A stretch of DNA of 19,870 nucleotides from Terfezia claveryi (lineage: Eukaryota; Ascomycota; Pezizomycetes; Pezizales; Pezizaceae), in contig WHUX01000550.1 of assembly GCA_015179025.1 (NCBI GenBank), forward strand, positions 1 to 19,870. The letters run 5' to 3'. Each line of letters begins with the position of its first letter. Position 1 is the first letter of the stretch. The notes beneath the pieces were generated by a model. It saw nothing but the letters and a program-made list of their open reading frames with translations. It made no database searches and had not been told where the DNA came from. Both the position numbers and the translations under genes were made by a program. Below, one piece after another: positions 8,720 through 17,578 of the stretch.

Positions 8720-9580
8720 GGTCTAATGACAAAAAAAACTAAAAGACTGTTAGATCTTGATGTTACAGTATGTGCTAGATGGGAATAATTATGTAATGAC
8801 AACAGCTAATATCAATGCATATATTATTTGGGTATATATATAATTTTTTCTTTAGATACTTAATACCCATATGCGGCTCCAGTAAGGGGACCATGACGTG
8901 CCACCAGTGGCTTCAAGGCCCAAGGATCTCTGAGGTATATGATCGGGTGCTATACTCCCATATGAGATAAACTCCAAGACCAGGTCGTCACTGGCTATGC
9001 TATTTACTTCTTGCTGTGTGCGACTCCCAAGTGGGACTAGCTCCCTACCCAAAAGGGCACAAACTTACTTGTGTGACTTCCCAGAAAGGGATGTTCTGAG
9101 TAAACAATTGAAGATCGCCCGCGGAGGTTGATTGGCCGGCCACCCACTACCTTGTAGCCATTACCGCACTAATTTTTTATATATCGATAATTATGAGTTT
9201 GCATGTCGTAAGACCCACCGGCAGCTATACAAGTTGAACTGCCATTCCACATAACTCAGTACTCGTATTCGAGCTATCTAGCTCATGACGAGAGCCCGAA
9301 TCTCCGATCTCCCGGAGATTATCTCCACCCCTGGGCCGGTCCCTGCCACAACTTACTGGCCGCATGTTTGGCCTAATCTAATATAGACGACGCTGTGCAA
9401 AATGTGGAAAGATAGAACATATCAAGCCGGTGGTACCTTACCTAAGTAAGTGGGCAGATGAAAACCCGATCGGCGTGGAGAAAAAGGGTAGAATCAGTGA
9501 CCCGACGACAGACCTCAAGCCCTATGTCTCGATAACCCTATGCGACATGAGATGACTGTGGGAGAGAGAGGTATTACAAG
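8720..9580. other. Intergenic stretch, no supported gene
   Basis: A 66-codon minus-strand frame (8852-9052) is open but has no recognisable motif. Otherwise I see nothing. Confidence 0.3.
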
Positions 9581-9582
9581 CC

Positions 9583-9760
9583 TTTTTTTTTTTTTTTGAT
9601 TTCATAGATTTCTAGTTGTCCTTAAGCTTGGTCAACTATCTGGATCGAGTGACCGAACGGAGAACTATTGATGGTGCTCATAGGTCCAGTAGACCAAAAG
9701 ATAGATACCCAAAAGCGGAATTTGTGAGATCATACTAATAGTATATTAGGTGGAAGAGGG
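9583..9760 (-). mobile_element. Possible second SINE in reverse orientation (poly-T start)
   Basis: A run of 15 T (9583-9597) would be the A-tail of a minus-strand retroposon. Reading the minus strand upstream of it, a TGGTCTACTGG word (about 9695) resembles an A box, and CTCGATCC (about 9643) resembles a B box. I could not find a target duplication on the far side, so this may be a plain poly-T tract. The left border is the T run; the right border is arbitrary. Confidence 0.25.
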
Positions 9761-9949
9761 CGTGGGTAATACCCCCCTCTGCCGCTCTCATCTCAGGTCG
9801 CATTGAGGGAAGCATCGTTGGAACGCGCGAAGAATGTGAAATAAAAAGGAGAGAGGGCGCTTCCTTCGGTGAAATTGACTTCCTGTCACTTTCCTCCCTT
9901 TTCAACTAATTGAAAAGTCTCCCCACATCACACAATGTCTGACTTCCCC

Positions 9950-10008
9950 TATTTCATCCACCATAAAGTCAATCACCGTTAGTCATGACTATATTAGTGG
10001 ATGAAATA
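9950..10008. repeat. Inverted repeat with a nested palindrome, upstream of an ATG
   Basis: TATTTCATCCAC (9950-9961) is exactly inverted at 9997-10008. Inside the loop lies the perfect 12-bp palindrome TAGTCATGACTA (9980-9991). It lies about 45 bp before the start codon at 10054 and overlaps the TATA-like region, so it could be a dimeric regulator site. Function is unknown. Confidence 0.6.
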
Positions 10009-10053
10009 TTATAAAGCAGCCCCTCTTTACCTCTTCTTTTTCTCACACAAGTC
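10002..10053 (+). promoter_or_regulatory. Promoter-like block: TATA-like motif and CT-rich leader
   Basis: ATATTATAAAG (about 10006-10016) is followed by a CT-rich run (10020-10043) and then the ATG at 10054. This order is common for fungal promoters and supports a real former gene start here. Confidence 0.4.
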
Positions 10054-10238
10054 ATGGAAGGAAATCCCGTGCCACTGCTTACACAGGGAGGGGATGCAAA
10101 TGCCGAGATGGAAACGAGCCAGGGTGCGGTGATACCAAGGGCTTTGGAAGTACAGGGAGAATGCTTGGGGAACGCACACCAATTATATCCACCTCGCTTT
10201 TGGAGATGCTTTATCCGCTCTTCTCAGATTTGGATCTG

Positions 10239-10246
10239 GCTTAGAT
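10239..10246 (+). repeat. Target-site duplication, left
   Basis: GCTTAGAT, identical to 13339-13346. Eight bases is the length typical of hAT transposons. Confidence 0.92.
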
Positions 10247-10269
10247 CAGTGTTCTCAACGGGCCGGCCA
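10247..10269 (+). repeat. hAT terminal inverted repeat, left
   Basis: This 23-bp sequence starts CAGTGTTCTCAACGGGCC and is a perfect inverted match to 13316-13338. Confidence 0.95.
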
Positions 10270-10357
10270 TGGTTCAGGCCGCCTGCAGCCTGGCCTGGGG
10301 GCCGAGGACCGTGCACGGCCTGAAACAGACTGGAGCGGCCCCGGCCGAGGTAAATGT

Positions 10358-10532
10358 GGCCTGGACCGGTCTGGACCGGTCTGGACCGGCCTGGACCAGC
10401 CTGGACCGTTTGGACGGCCTGGACCGCCTGGACCGCCTGGACCGCCTGAACGGCCTGGACGGCCTGAACGGCCTGAATGGCCTGAACGGCCTGAACGGCC
10501 TGAACGGCCTGATTGGCCTGAATGCCCTGAAT
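10358..10532 (+). repeat. Left subterminal array of ~9-bp GGCCTGAAC/GGCCTGGAC units
   Basis: About eighteen units, mostly 9 bp, run in one orientation, shifting from CTGGAC-type at the outer side to CTGAAC-type at the inner side. Clustered subterminal motifs are where hAT transposases bind. The 9-bp period keeps all frames open, which explains long spurious frames of Gly-Leu-Asn or Val-Gln-Ala repeats over this stretch. Confidence 0.85.
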
Positions 10533-10674
10533 TACCGGATTAAGTTCATAAGAGCAGACGACAAAACTGACATATTGATAGCTACATATAGACTTCGAAA
10601 AAAAAAAAAGGTCGCACACCAAAAAAAAGAAGGTCGGACACATAAAAAAACAAGCAGTCTACGCACACACAAGC

Positions 10675-12695
10675 TTAAGCCGCATTACTCTCCAGCTCTA
10701 ACAACATCTCCCGTACCTGATCAATATCCTTTGAAGAAACTAATCCACCAGGGCATTGGTACTCTAAGACTTCATACATTCTGATGCTTCAATAACATCT
10801 TCCTTCAGCCGATTGCGTCGGTCTGTTAGCAGTAAGGCAGAACTACTAAATACACGCTCAATCTCTGAACTCATTGCAGGAATAGCCAAAATATCAAGTG
10901 CCATTATAGCGAGTTGAGGAAAGTCCGCCTTGTGCTGAATCCACCAAACACGGGGATTATCAATATCCAGAATCCCTAAGGAAATAAAAACTTCTAACTC
11001 ATCCTGATATCGTGTTCTTGGTGTGCGCTTCTGCTTCCAACTGTTGAGTGCAATATTTGTTGTGATTGTAGGTACCTCCGGAGGTGGTGAAGCTGATGCC
11101 GCTTGCTTATATCTATAAAATGAATATATTAGAATAAAGTAAAAATAATTATTGGAAGATATAATACATACTTAGATATCCATAGTGTCCGTACTTTGTC
11201 CTTCGCATTAACAATCCAATCAGGATGTTCAGCCCAATTTACTTCAAAATACTCAAACTTCATGCCTGGATGTAAGGCAACAGCCGCATAAAGGACAGTA
11301 TATTATCTGTTAATGAATAATACTTGTCAAGCTTAGACCATGCAAGTTGGATAGAAGTGAGTAGGTGTTCAGAAGGTGGATTTCGTGTACTGTAGAGGGA
11401 TTTTGCATTTCTAGATGTTCAAGTAAGGTATCCATAGTTGGCAAAAGATCATAAAGTGCACCATTACCACGATACCCTCAAGAGTCAATGTTAAACCATA
11501 GAATGGCTGTAAAATTGTGATAAGGTCTTGTAGATCCAACCAATCTTCTACACTTAATTCATCATCATTCAAACTATTACGATGGCGAGCTATGAATAGA
11601 TCAAAACTATCTCGTAATTGTAGTGCTCTTTGAATAGCTCTAAAGTCTCCATTCCATCGAGTTAAATTGGCTGCAATTGGTTGGAAGCAGGATCGTTAGG
11701 GGCATTCTCTTTAGCAATAGCAGCAAACTCTTCTTGTCATTGAGGACTCCAACAGATATAGTAATGATATTGCATAAATGTCCATATGGTCCTCGCTTTC
11801 ACCACTGTCATATTTCTTGTTGTATAAACCTGTTACGGGATCCAATATATCAATATCATTCTCAATATCAGATCCATATAAGAAAACCTTAACAACTAGA
11901 TTGATAACATGTCCTAAACATCTTAGCCAAGATTCCTTAGTATCAAATTCAATATTAATCTCATGCAATGCAACCCTTAATGACTCAATGCTGTATCATT
12001 ATTTCTCGCATTATCCAATGTAAAATATCTGACTTTGGACAATAATTCATAGTCCTCCAAAATACTAAATACAACTCGAGCTTGATTCTCACCAGTATGA
12101 CTACCTTGTAGACATCGTAATCCTAGTAAAGCATGACATACTTGACCTTCATTAGCAATCCAATGTCCTGTAAGACCAAGTAAAGCTAAATAATTAGGAG
12201 ATGACCATAAATCAAAAGTAAAATAAACCAAGTGAACAGAACGAAGAGAAGTAATAAGAATATTTTTCTGTTGTATATATTGTGCAGACAACTAAGCCCA
12301 TATAGTATTGCTAGATTTAGGTAATGCCTGCGGAATAGCAGTATAAGATGGAGATATCGCAGTTAAATAAGAGAGTAAAAGCCGAAAAGATAGCTCTCGA
12401 CTTGTTGGAAGCTGATATGAGACTGGACTATCCACTGTATCAATAGTTGTTGAAATACAGTAAGATTGAACTGTATGCGAGGTATTGTTGTACCGAAAGC
12501 TTGATGTATAGCAGAGGTTGATAGATCTACTACTGGCATAAACCGTGTTCAGTCATTCTATATGTCTTTAGATGATCAATTGGATGTTTAGTTGATCATC
12601 CGCATATGTTTGGATGCCGGCGACATATATTACCTTCCAATATTTGCGGCCATTTTCCATGACTGATCCCCATGCCGCCAGATCCAGCTACGTCG
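10675..12695 (-). pseudogene. hAT transposase, frameshifted
   Basis: This was the enzyme that cuts and reinserts the element. In order on the minus strand: a degenerate BED-type zinc-finger region (12695-12555; WIWRHG, then HLKTYRMTEH); a segment starting MPVVDLSTSAIHQAFG (12539); the RNase H-like core (12291-11977) with FDLWSSPN and TLDNARNNDT, holding the two expected aspartates; LRCLGHVINLVVK (about 11935); and the C-terminal dimerisation region (about 11100-10810) with WWIQHKADFPQLA and SSEIERVFSSSALL, whose Glu is probably the third acid. It ends ELESNAA and stop at 10677-10675. Frameshifts occur near 12680, 12600, 12395, 11990 and in 11340-11710, and stops near 12293 and 10765. One canonical intron (11171-11113; GTATGT, TTATAG) survives. 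No start codon can be fixed. Confidence 0.9.
11113..11171 (-). other. Intron in the hAT transposase
   Basis: This 59-nt intron has donor GTATGT, a CTAAT branch-like site and acceptor TTATAG. Removing it joins TLWISK to YKQAAS in frame, matching the expected continuity. Confidence 0.8.
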
Positions 12696-12699
12696 TGAT

Positions 12700-13010
12700 G
12701 AGTGCGAAGGGACCAGATAGAGTCTGCAGGGAGAGAGAACCCAATTCAATGAAGGTGTTTTAGCGTAGAGTCTGAGTCTGTAGGGGTTTCAGGAATGCGT
12801 AGACTATTGATGCTATCTATTGAGTAGAAGCTTGATTGCTGTGATTGTGACAGAGGCGAGCTTGCCTCAACCTCCGTTATGTTGGCAGGTAGGTCATTGG
12901 TATATTCGTCGGAAGGCATATGTCACAGTGAATATTGAATATAGATATTCAGTGCTCGATACGGATTTTCAACATCAATTCTGCCCCTCTTTTATACCCC
13001 GCAATCTCGC
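12700..13010 (-). other. 5' non-coding part of the hAT element
   Basis: This lies between the transposase N-terminal remnant and the right subterminal array and presumably held the transposase promoter. The plus-strand frame at 12820-13014 shows no known motif. Confidence 0.4.
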
Positions 13011-13217
13011 CTGAATAGCCCGAATAGCTGAATAGCCCGAATAGCCTGCATGGTCCAGGCGGTCCAGGCGGTCCAGGCGGTCAGACCGTCAGACCGTTCA
13101 GGCTATTCAGGCGTCAGGCGGTCCAGACCGTTCAGGCTATTCAGGCCGTTCAGGCCATTCAGGCCAATCGGGCCAATCAGGCCATTCAGGCCATTCAGGC
13201 GGTCCAGGCTATTCAGC
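13011..13217 (-). repeat. Right subterminal array, mostly inverted relative to the left
   Basis: Units GGTCCAGGC, GTTCAGGCC and ATTCAGGCC are the reverse complement of the left array's units. The innermost part (13011-13050) is CCTGAATAG/CCCGAATAG in the same orientation as the left array, so orientation flips at about 13050. These are probable transposase binding sites. Confidence 0.8.
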
Positions 13218-13315
13218 TGCCCCGGCTAGCCTATTCGCCGGCCTGATGTTTCAGGCCAGGCCCCGGCCGAGCTCGGTCTGGTCCAGGCCGGCGCGGGCCA
13301 TGGTTGAGGCCGGCC

Positions 13316-13338
13316 TGGCCGGCCCGTTGAGAACACTG
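13316..13338 (-). repeat. hAT terminal inverted repeat, right
   Basis: Perfect inverted match to 10247-10269. Confidence 0.95.
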
Positions 13339-13346
13339 GCTTAGAT
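13339..13346 (+). repeat. Target-site duplication, right
   Basis: GCTTAGAT directly follows the element tip. Confidence 0.92.
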
Positions 13347-13629
13347 ACCGAAACCGACCCACTAATTGCAAGATCTAGAGACCAAATTAGTTCCAGTGAG
13401 TAGTGCTATTGACCAGTTTCCAGTAGCAGGACTTCAAGCACCAGTAGCTTAAGAAGCCCCAGCAGTATATAATAGGTTAATCGTGATTAGCCATTGTATT
13501 GGGAGGCTGTGACCGCTGTCCTTGGGTTTGGGCCTTACATGCCAGTCACCGAACAAGCGCCAGCGGTTAGCAAAGCTTCGGGCGTAGAAAACCTGGACAT
13601 TGGTATATCCGGCCCGCTCTTGGGGGTGC

Positions 13630-13826
13630 TGTAGTTCACAACAGGCTGGCCTGGGAAGAATCTACGTATCTGCCTCTTCTTTGCTTTCGGTACAAATGGG
13701 GTACAAATTGCTGGAAAGACCTGGGCCGTCTGAGGGACCGGGGAAGCCCAGGCAGGCCCGGGCCGTCTAGGGCATTACTATAGCCACTCCCAGGCCAGCT
13801 GCCGGCCGGGCCAGTTGAGAACACCA
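13630..13826. mobile_element. Possible ~197-bp hAT-type MITE
   Basis: The right tip, read on the minus strand, gives GGTGTTCTCAAC followed by TGGCCCGGCCGGC, close to the large hAT tip. The left tip reads GTTCACAACAGGCTGGCC, a weaker match in the opposite orientation. The interior is GC-rich with GGCCGTCT words resembling hAT subterminal sequence. It lies between two coding-like pieces of the same decayed gene. No 8-bp target duplication could be matched, so borders and identity are uncertain. Confidence 0.45.
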
Positions 13827-13939
13827 TTCCTGGAATTTGCATTGGGGCTCGAGGACTAGGCACCGGCCCACGGAGGGTCAGAATTCGACAAGTACCAGTG
13901 GCTGATGCGTTGGAACCTGCCAAAGAGCTTTGCATTCGA

Positions 13940-14262
13940 CTCTAAATCTGATGCACAACCTAAACCCACCAATATACCACTACCAGAGGATCCCAACCCG
14001 CGCCCGAACCAAATATCCTAACACAACGCGAGTCTAACGCTGTAATGCCTTTTTCCAACAGTCCTCATCCCAGCACAGAATCTGCTGCCAACACAAACGA
14101 CATAACAGAGATAACCCCACCCTTACACCAGCGCCCCCACCGAACTAATCACCCTCCCCCTCCTCCCTTCTCCCTACTCCTAGTTCCTCTAAACCCCGGA
14201 ACCCTTGACAGCGGTCCGCTATACACCCCAGAGACTCCCTACCTTCCCACGATGTGTATGAT
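13940..14262. other. C-rich stretch with ambiguous open frames
   Basis: The plus strand carries a Ser/Thr/Pro-rich open frame (14045-14278) that could be the tail of the decayed gene upstream or simply low-complexity sequence. No domain is seen. Confidence 0.25.
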
Positions 14263-14958
14263 TCATCTTCCGAAGTAGGTCTCATAATTAATGTCTATAA
14301 CCCCCTCCCATCCCCCCTCCCCCGGCCCTACTACCAGTACCACCCCTCGGCTCCGCATGTGCAATGACCCCCCCTCCGGCGTAACCTCAACGACATTAAC
14401 ACTCGGCTCCCCCCGGTGGCCAGGCCGGACCTCAACTATATTTGAATTTGGTACTTGTGGATTTCGACGGACTGAGGATGGTATGTAGGATACAGGCCTC
14501 TGATGAGATGAGTACTTCAACGGGCTTTGTCTCTGGTATGCGCGTGGATTCTGCCGGGATGGGGTGCGTGCGGAGGCGGAGAGCCTGGGACAGCAGCCGA
14601 TGTGTACACCTTGGGGGCGGTCGGTTTCGCGTTCAATTTGGGGAGGATGCAGCAGCAGAGGAGGAGAATGAGGGAAGGGAAGGGTGGAGTTCGATGTCGA
14701 CGCGGGGCATGGGGGTGCGTGGTAGGACAAGGGGCACAGGGTCTCAAATTGGGGTATAATAAAGTAGGGGCAAAGTAGGAACTTTAATTGAAGACAGAGG
14801 ATGGGAATGTTATATCGAAGGGTTTGGAATGTAAGATACGGGAGATTTATCCATACTATACCAACACACCATGACATGAGCCGCCGCCTGGTGTAGGGCA
14901 TGGCGCATTGTGCCTTCCAGTATAGTACAGTTCTCATTGCTATCTGTCCTAATCCCAC
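14263..14958 (-). CDS. Unrecognised 231-codon frame, GC-rich
   Basis: This is one of the two longest uninterrupted unspliced frames in the window. I do not recognise it. The last ~80 codons (14500-14263) look most like protein, with two similar strand-like stretches (NSNIVEVRPG and VNVVEVTPEG) and the end INYETYFGR and stop. The first half is Pro/Ser-rich low complexity. A different minus frame over 14747-14517 has a hydrophobic stretch (SLILLLCCCILPKLNA) that resembles a signal peptide, so a real gene might join that frame to the C-terminal part by splicing, but I found no convincing donor. The plus strand is also open in places. Compositional bias may account for the whole frame. Confidence 0.3.
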   Translation of the reverse strand: MGLGQIAMRTVLYWKAQCAMPYTRRRLMSWCVGIVWINLPYLTFQTLRYNIPILCLQLKFLLCPYFIIPQFETLCPLSYHAPPCPASTSNSTLPFPHSPPLLLHPPQIERETDRPQGVHIGCCPRLSASARTPSRQNPRAYQRQSPLKYSSHQRPVSYIPSSVRRNPQVPNSNIVEVRPGHRGEPSVNVVEVTPEGGSLHMRSRGVVLVVGPGEGGWEGVIDINYETYFGR

Positions 14959-14959
14959 A

Positions 14960-15480
14960 GCTCGAACTCGGGCACTCGCTCCCTCTGTGCGACCTCGCCC
15001 AGAACCTTAGTGTTGCAATTGGTACTGCTAATATAACGAGTTTGTGTTCCAGTGCGCTCAGTACACTCTGTGCATAACTGTACGTAATACGTGCACGACA
15101 GTAGTGGTAGTACAAATCTCGCCAATGCCAGATCAACTTCAAGATCCACCTCACCCAATAACTTCCACCATGATAATTGTGTCTCTAGACGTGCTGATCA
15201 CGATGCGAGACTCGAAGATAATAGTGATTCACAATCCACGTTCGACTACTTAGGTATTGTCCCGAGCCCGCTTCGGCATTGGGGTAGCAAATTGAGGAAT
15301 TCAAAGCCACGGAGGCGGGGGAGGGGTAGCTGCTTGAGCCGCAGGCGGGGTAAAGAGCATAAGAGTTGTGATGGGGCGGGGATAGAGGGTATAAATATAA
15401 CCTATGGGATACTGCAGTTGGGTATATATGTGGAGACCCTCATTGTTTTGGCTATTAGTTGTACAAGCGTGCAATAGGCA
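14960..15480 (+). other. Weak gene candidate region
   Basis: A 128-codon plus-strand frame (15091-15477) is Ser/Asn/Arg-rich with a hydrophobic C-terminus (VETLIVLAIS). It has no recognisable domain, and overlapping frames on both strands are nearly as long. I do not call it a gene. Confidence 0.2.
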
Positions 15481-15980
15481 CTATCGATAGAGCTGATACG
15501 GGTGGATGCATGACATCTGGTACATACACTTATAGTTATAGTACATATGTACATGTGCTCTATAGTATGTATGGAATGCGATTGAGCCTCGGTGGTGTTG
15601 CGAGGAGATGTAGGTTTGTTGTATGAAGAGCATGTATAGAGTTTTTTTGTGACGTTCGTTTGGCAGGTCAGGTGATGTCGACGGCAACACGAGTTGCCAT
15701 GGCAATCTCAGTGTTGTTGTTTACAGGGATGAACCTGCCCGGCAGCTTATGGACATAATTATAAGCAAACCACAACTCACAAATCTCGTGCCTTCGCAGC
15801 TTTCCGCGAGACTTTGCGACATCGTACTGATGGCTTTTAGCCCTCACGCTGGTCGAGAATTGAGCACAAGGGATAACTAATGTAGCTCATGATCGTTCCC
15901 CTCATCATACATACCACGAGCTCTAACGAAGTAAACGAAACCTCACGGAGCGCGGCTATGCCCCGCCGCGAGCGCGAAGC
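15481..15980. other. Upstream region of the glycosyltransferase relic
   Basis: No gene is supported. AT-rich sequence with TATAGT/GTACAT words at 15525-15570 and a TATA-poor segment after it. It presumably contained the promoter of the relic beginning at 15981. Confidence 0.25.
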
Positions 15981-17578
15981 ATGGGCGCTAGCCTATTCCA
16001 GAGGGTCCGGCACCCCGCTCCCCTTCTCCCTTCCTCCTCCTCCTCAGCATCACCTTCATCTTTGCCCTCTTCTACTCCGGCTATTCTCTCAGCAAAAGTC
16101 GCTGCATGCCATACAAGAAGCAATCCCCCCGCCCCAAATCCATACCCAGATCCAACCTTCTCCCTCCAGATCCGGCCTCCATGACGATGAGATGACGAGC
16201 TCTCATCATCCGAAGTAGTCACCACTGGCCCATTAGCAGGCTGGCAGCCAAGGAAAGGGTGAATGGGGAGGATCTCGGACTCAGTGGCGCCAATCCCGCC
16301 GCAAGTGCAAGGGATAAGAAACCTCCACCGAGAAACCCTACGCTACATCCAAATCGCTAACCACCCGCACCACGTCTGCTCTGCGCTCATGACCCTCGCG
16401 CGTGTGCACGATCTGAGCACAGCTGGCGTCTTAATCCTTCTCTACCCCCGCCACTGGGATGACGATTCCTCACTTGGTCTCGCAAGGGGTATCCGCGAAG
16501 AGCAGCTTAAACTCGAGCTCCGCAGAAAGGCTTTACAGAGGGACTCCAGAAATAGAGGGGCCGCGGCGCCCATCTGGGTTACGGGCGAATACCGTCCCCC
16601 TCAAGACCAAACACTGATTTTCCCTGGGACATGGCTGGCGAGCGTTACGCAACAGATGGGAGAGGTCCGCACGCCGGATGCTCCTCTCTGCGGTTACCCG
16701 GTACGGGGTGCATTAATGCCCGTTGATCCGCTCCCAATCTCTTCATTCTTTCCCCGATATAGCAACGAAGTGGATTCGGATGCACTCCCCCACGAAATCC
16801 ATCTCCCGGCCTCGGGATCCCTCTCCTCACAGCCTACGCTCGGTCCCGGGCAACTTCAAAATTAACAAGTGCGTTGACCGGAGTTATCACCCCCTCCACC
16901 TCTTCAACCTGACGCAATTTTCTCGCATTATATACTCTCCCTCTAGGCCTACCTATGAAGAACCTCGATAAGCTAGTCACGCAACTCCCACCGTCCACTC
17001 GCATCGCTACACCAAGAACATACTGGACCCATAATAAGAATAGGAGGAAAAGTCGTGAATTCTCACGCATTTCTGGGTCATGAAACCCAGTCACAAAATA
17101 TTCTCAACATGCTATCCCACCTTCTCCACACGCAGCACTTCGAATCCTGGTTAGGAACCGTAACCCCTAGAGCTACAGCCGACGAGTTACACATCGTAGC
17201 TATAACTGGTGGATGGCATGGATTAGGGCTCGCTCATGATTTAGCAAATGAAGTCCTTGAGGATGTGTTCTCCCCTAGTACGGCTCTCGTACTCCAGCTC
17301 ACCTTGGCATGTACCGGTTTTTGAAGATGAGTATCGACGGGGTTAGTGGGGAGGAGACATGGTGGGTTACTTGGAAGGATGGGAGATGGGATCCAGGCAG
17401 GGTGAGAGAAGAGACGCACTTTGTTGTGTTTACGGGCCCGAGGAGGCCTGGGAGGTTTGGGGAGCTGAGGGGGGATGGGCGAGTGGGAGAGGGAGTGGTT
17501 GAGAAATATGCGGGAGTACGGAGGGATGTGTGTTTGTTGGATTTGGAGCCGGTGGGGAAGAGACGTAGCTTGGTATAG
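15981..17578 (+). pseudogene. GT8/GNT1-like membrane glycosyltransferase, frameshifted
   Basis: Such proteins are type II Golgi enzymes that add a sugar from a nucleotide-sugar donor. The start reads MGASLFQRVRHPAPLL (15981). One frame over is a clear signal-anchor helix (FLLLLSITFIFALFYSGY, about 16027-16080). From 16263 a third block has YIQIANHPHHVCSALM and LILLYPRHWD, typical of the fungal GT8 N-terminal Rossmann part. DSDAL (about 16775) suggests the metal-binding DxD motif. After a likely intron (16869-16946, GTGCGT to CTCTAG) come MKNLDKLVTQLPPS and ATPRTYW. STALVL (about 17290) and RWDPGRV with HFVVFTGPRRPGR (17387-17453) resemble the family's C-terminal region. At least three frame changes (one in a TCC run) and a TGA at 16258 break it. 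Assembly error instead of true decay is possible. Confidence 0.5.
16869..16946 (+). other. Probable intron in the glycosyltransferase relic
   Basis: Donor GTGCGT, a pyrimidine-rich 3' part and acceptor CTCTAG. Removing it joins KLT to SLPMKNLDKL in one frame. Inferred. Confidence 0.4.

Larger units (their letters stand above)
10247..13338 (-). mobile_element. hAT-superfamily DNA transposon, 3,092 bp
   Basis: Both tips carry a perfect 23-bp terminal inverted repeat (10247-10269 and 13316-13338) beginning CAGTGTTCTCAACGGGCC, the classic hAT start. An exact 8-bp target duplication flanks it. The transposase lies on the minus strand. Subterminal GC-rich arrays at 10358-10532 and 13011-13217 frame the coding part. 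The element is complete end to end, but its transposase is frameshifted. Intact tips and duplication with a broken transposase mean that it either decayed after insertion or was moved by a related active copy elsewhere. Confidence 0.95.
10054..13930 (+). pseudogene. Decayed gene of unknown function split by hAT insertions
   Basis: Host sequence lies in three pieces: 10054-10246, 13347-13629 and 13827-13930. After the ATG the first frame gives an acidic, Gln-rich start (MEGNPVPLLTQGGDANAEM). Coding-like sequence then shifts to another frame (ISTSLLEMLYPLFSDLDLA) and carries on beyond the transposon in that same frame (LETKLVPVSSAIDQFPVAGL), with TAG, TAA, TAA and TGA stops that could each be a changed Gln or Arg codon. 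It shifts again from about 13495 (MPVTEQAPAVSKASGVENLD) and, past the small element, ends VADALEPAKELCIRL and stop (about 13921-13943). I recognise no family. Two frameshifts and several stops say it is dead independently of the insertion. A retroelement gag origin is possible. Confidence 0.45.

Noticed and set aside
10224..10784. Long open frames of Val-Gln-Ala and Gly-Leu-Asn repeats on both strands
   Set aside because: They are produced by the 9-bp subterminal array of the hAT element, whose period is a multiple of three and lacks stops. They are not genes.
15889..16225. Overlapping plus (15889-16218) and minus (15956-16225) frames
   Set aside because: They are shadow frames over the CT-rich N-terminal part of the glycosyltransferase relic. 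The signal-anchor frame explains the region better.
16834..17094. 86-codon minus-strand frame
   Set aside because: It is antisense to the glycosyltransferase relic and its likely intron, with no independent support.
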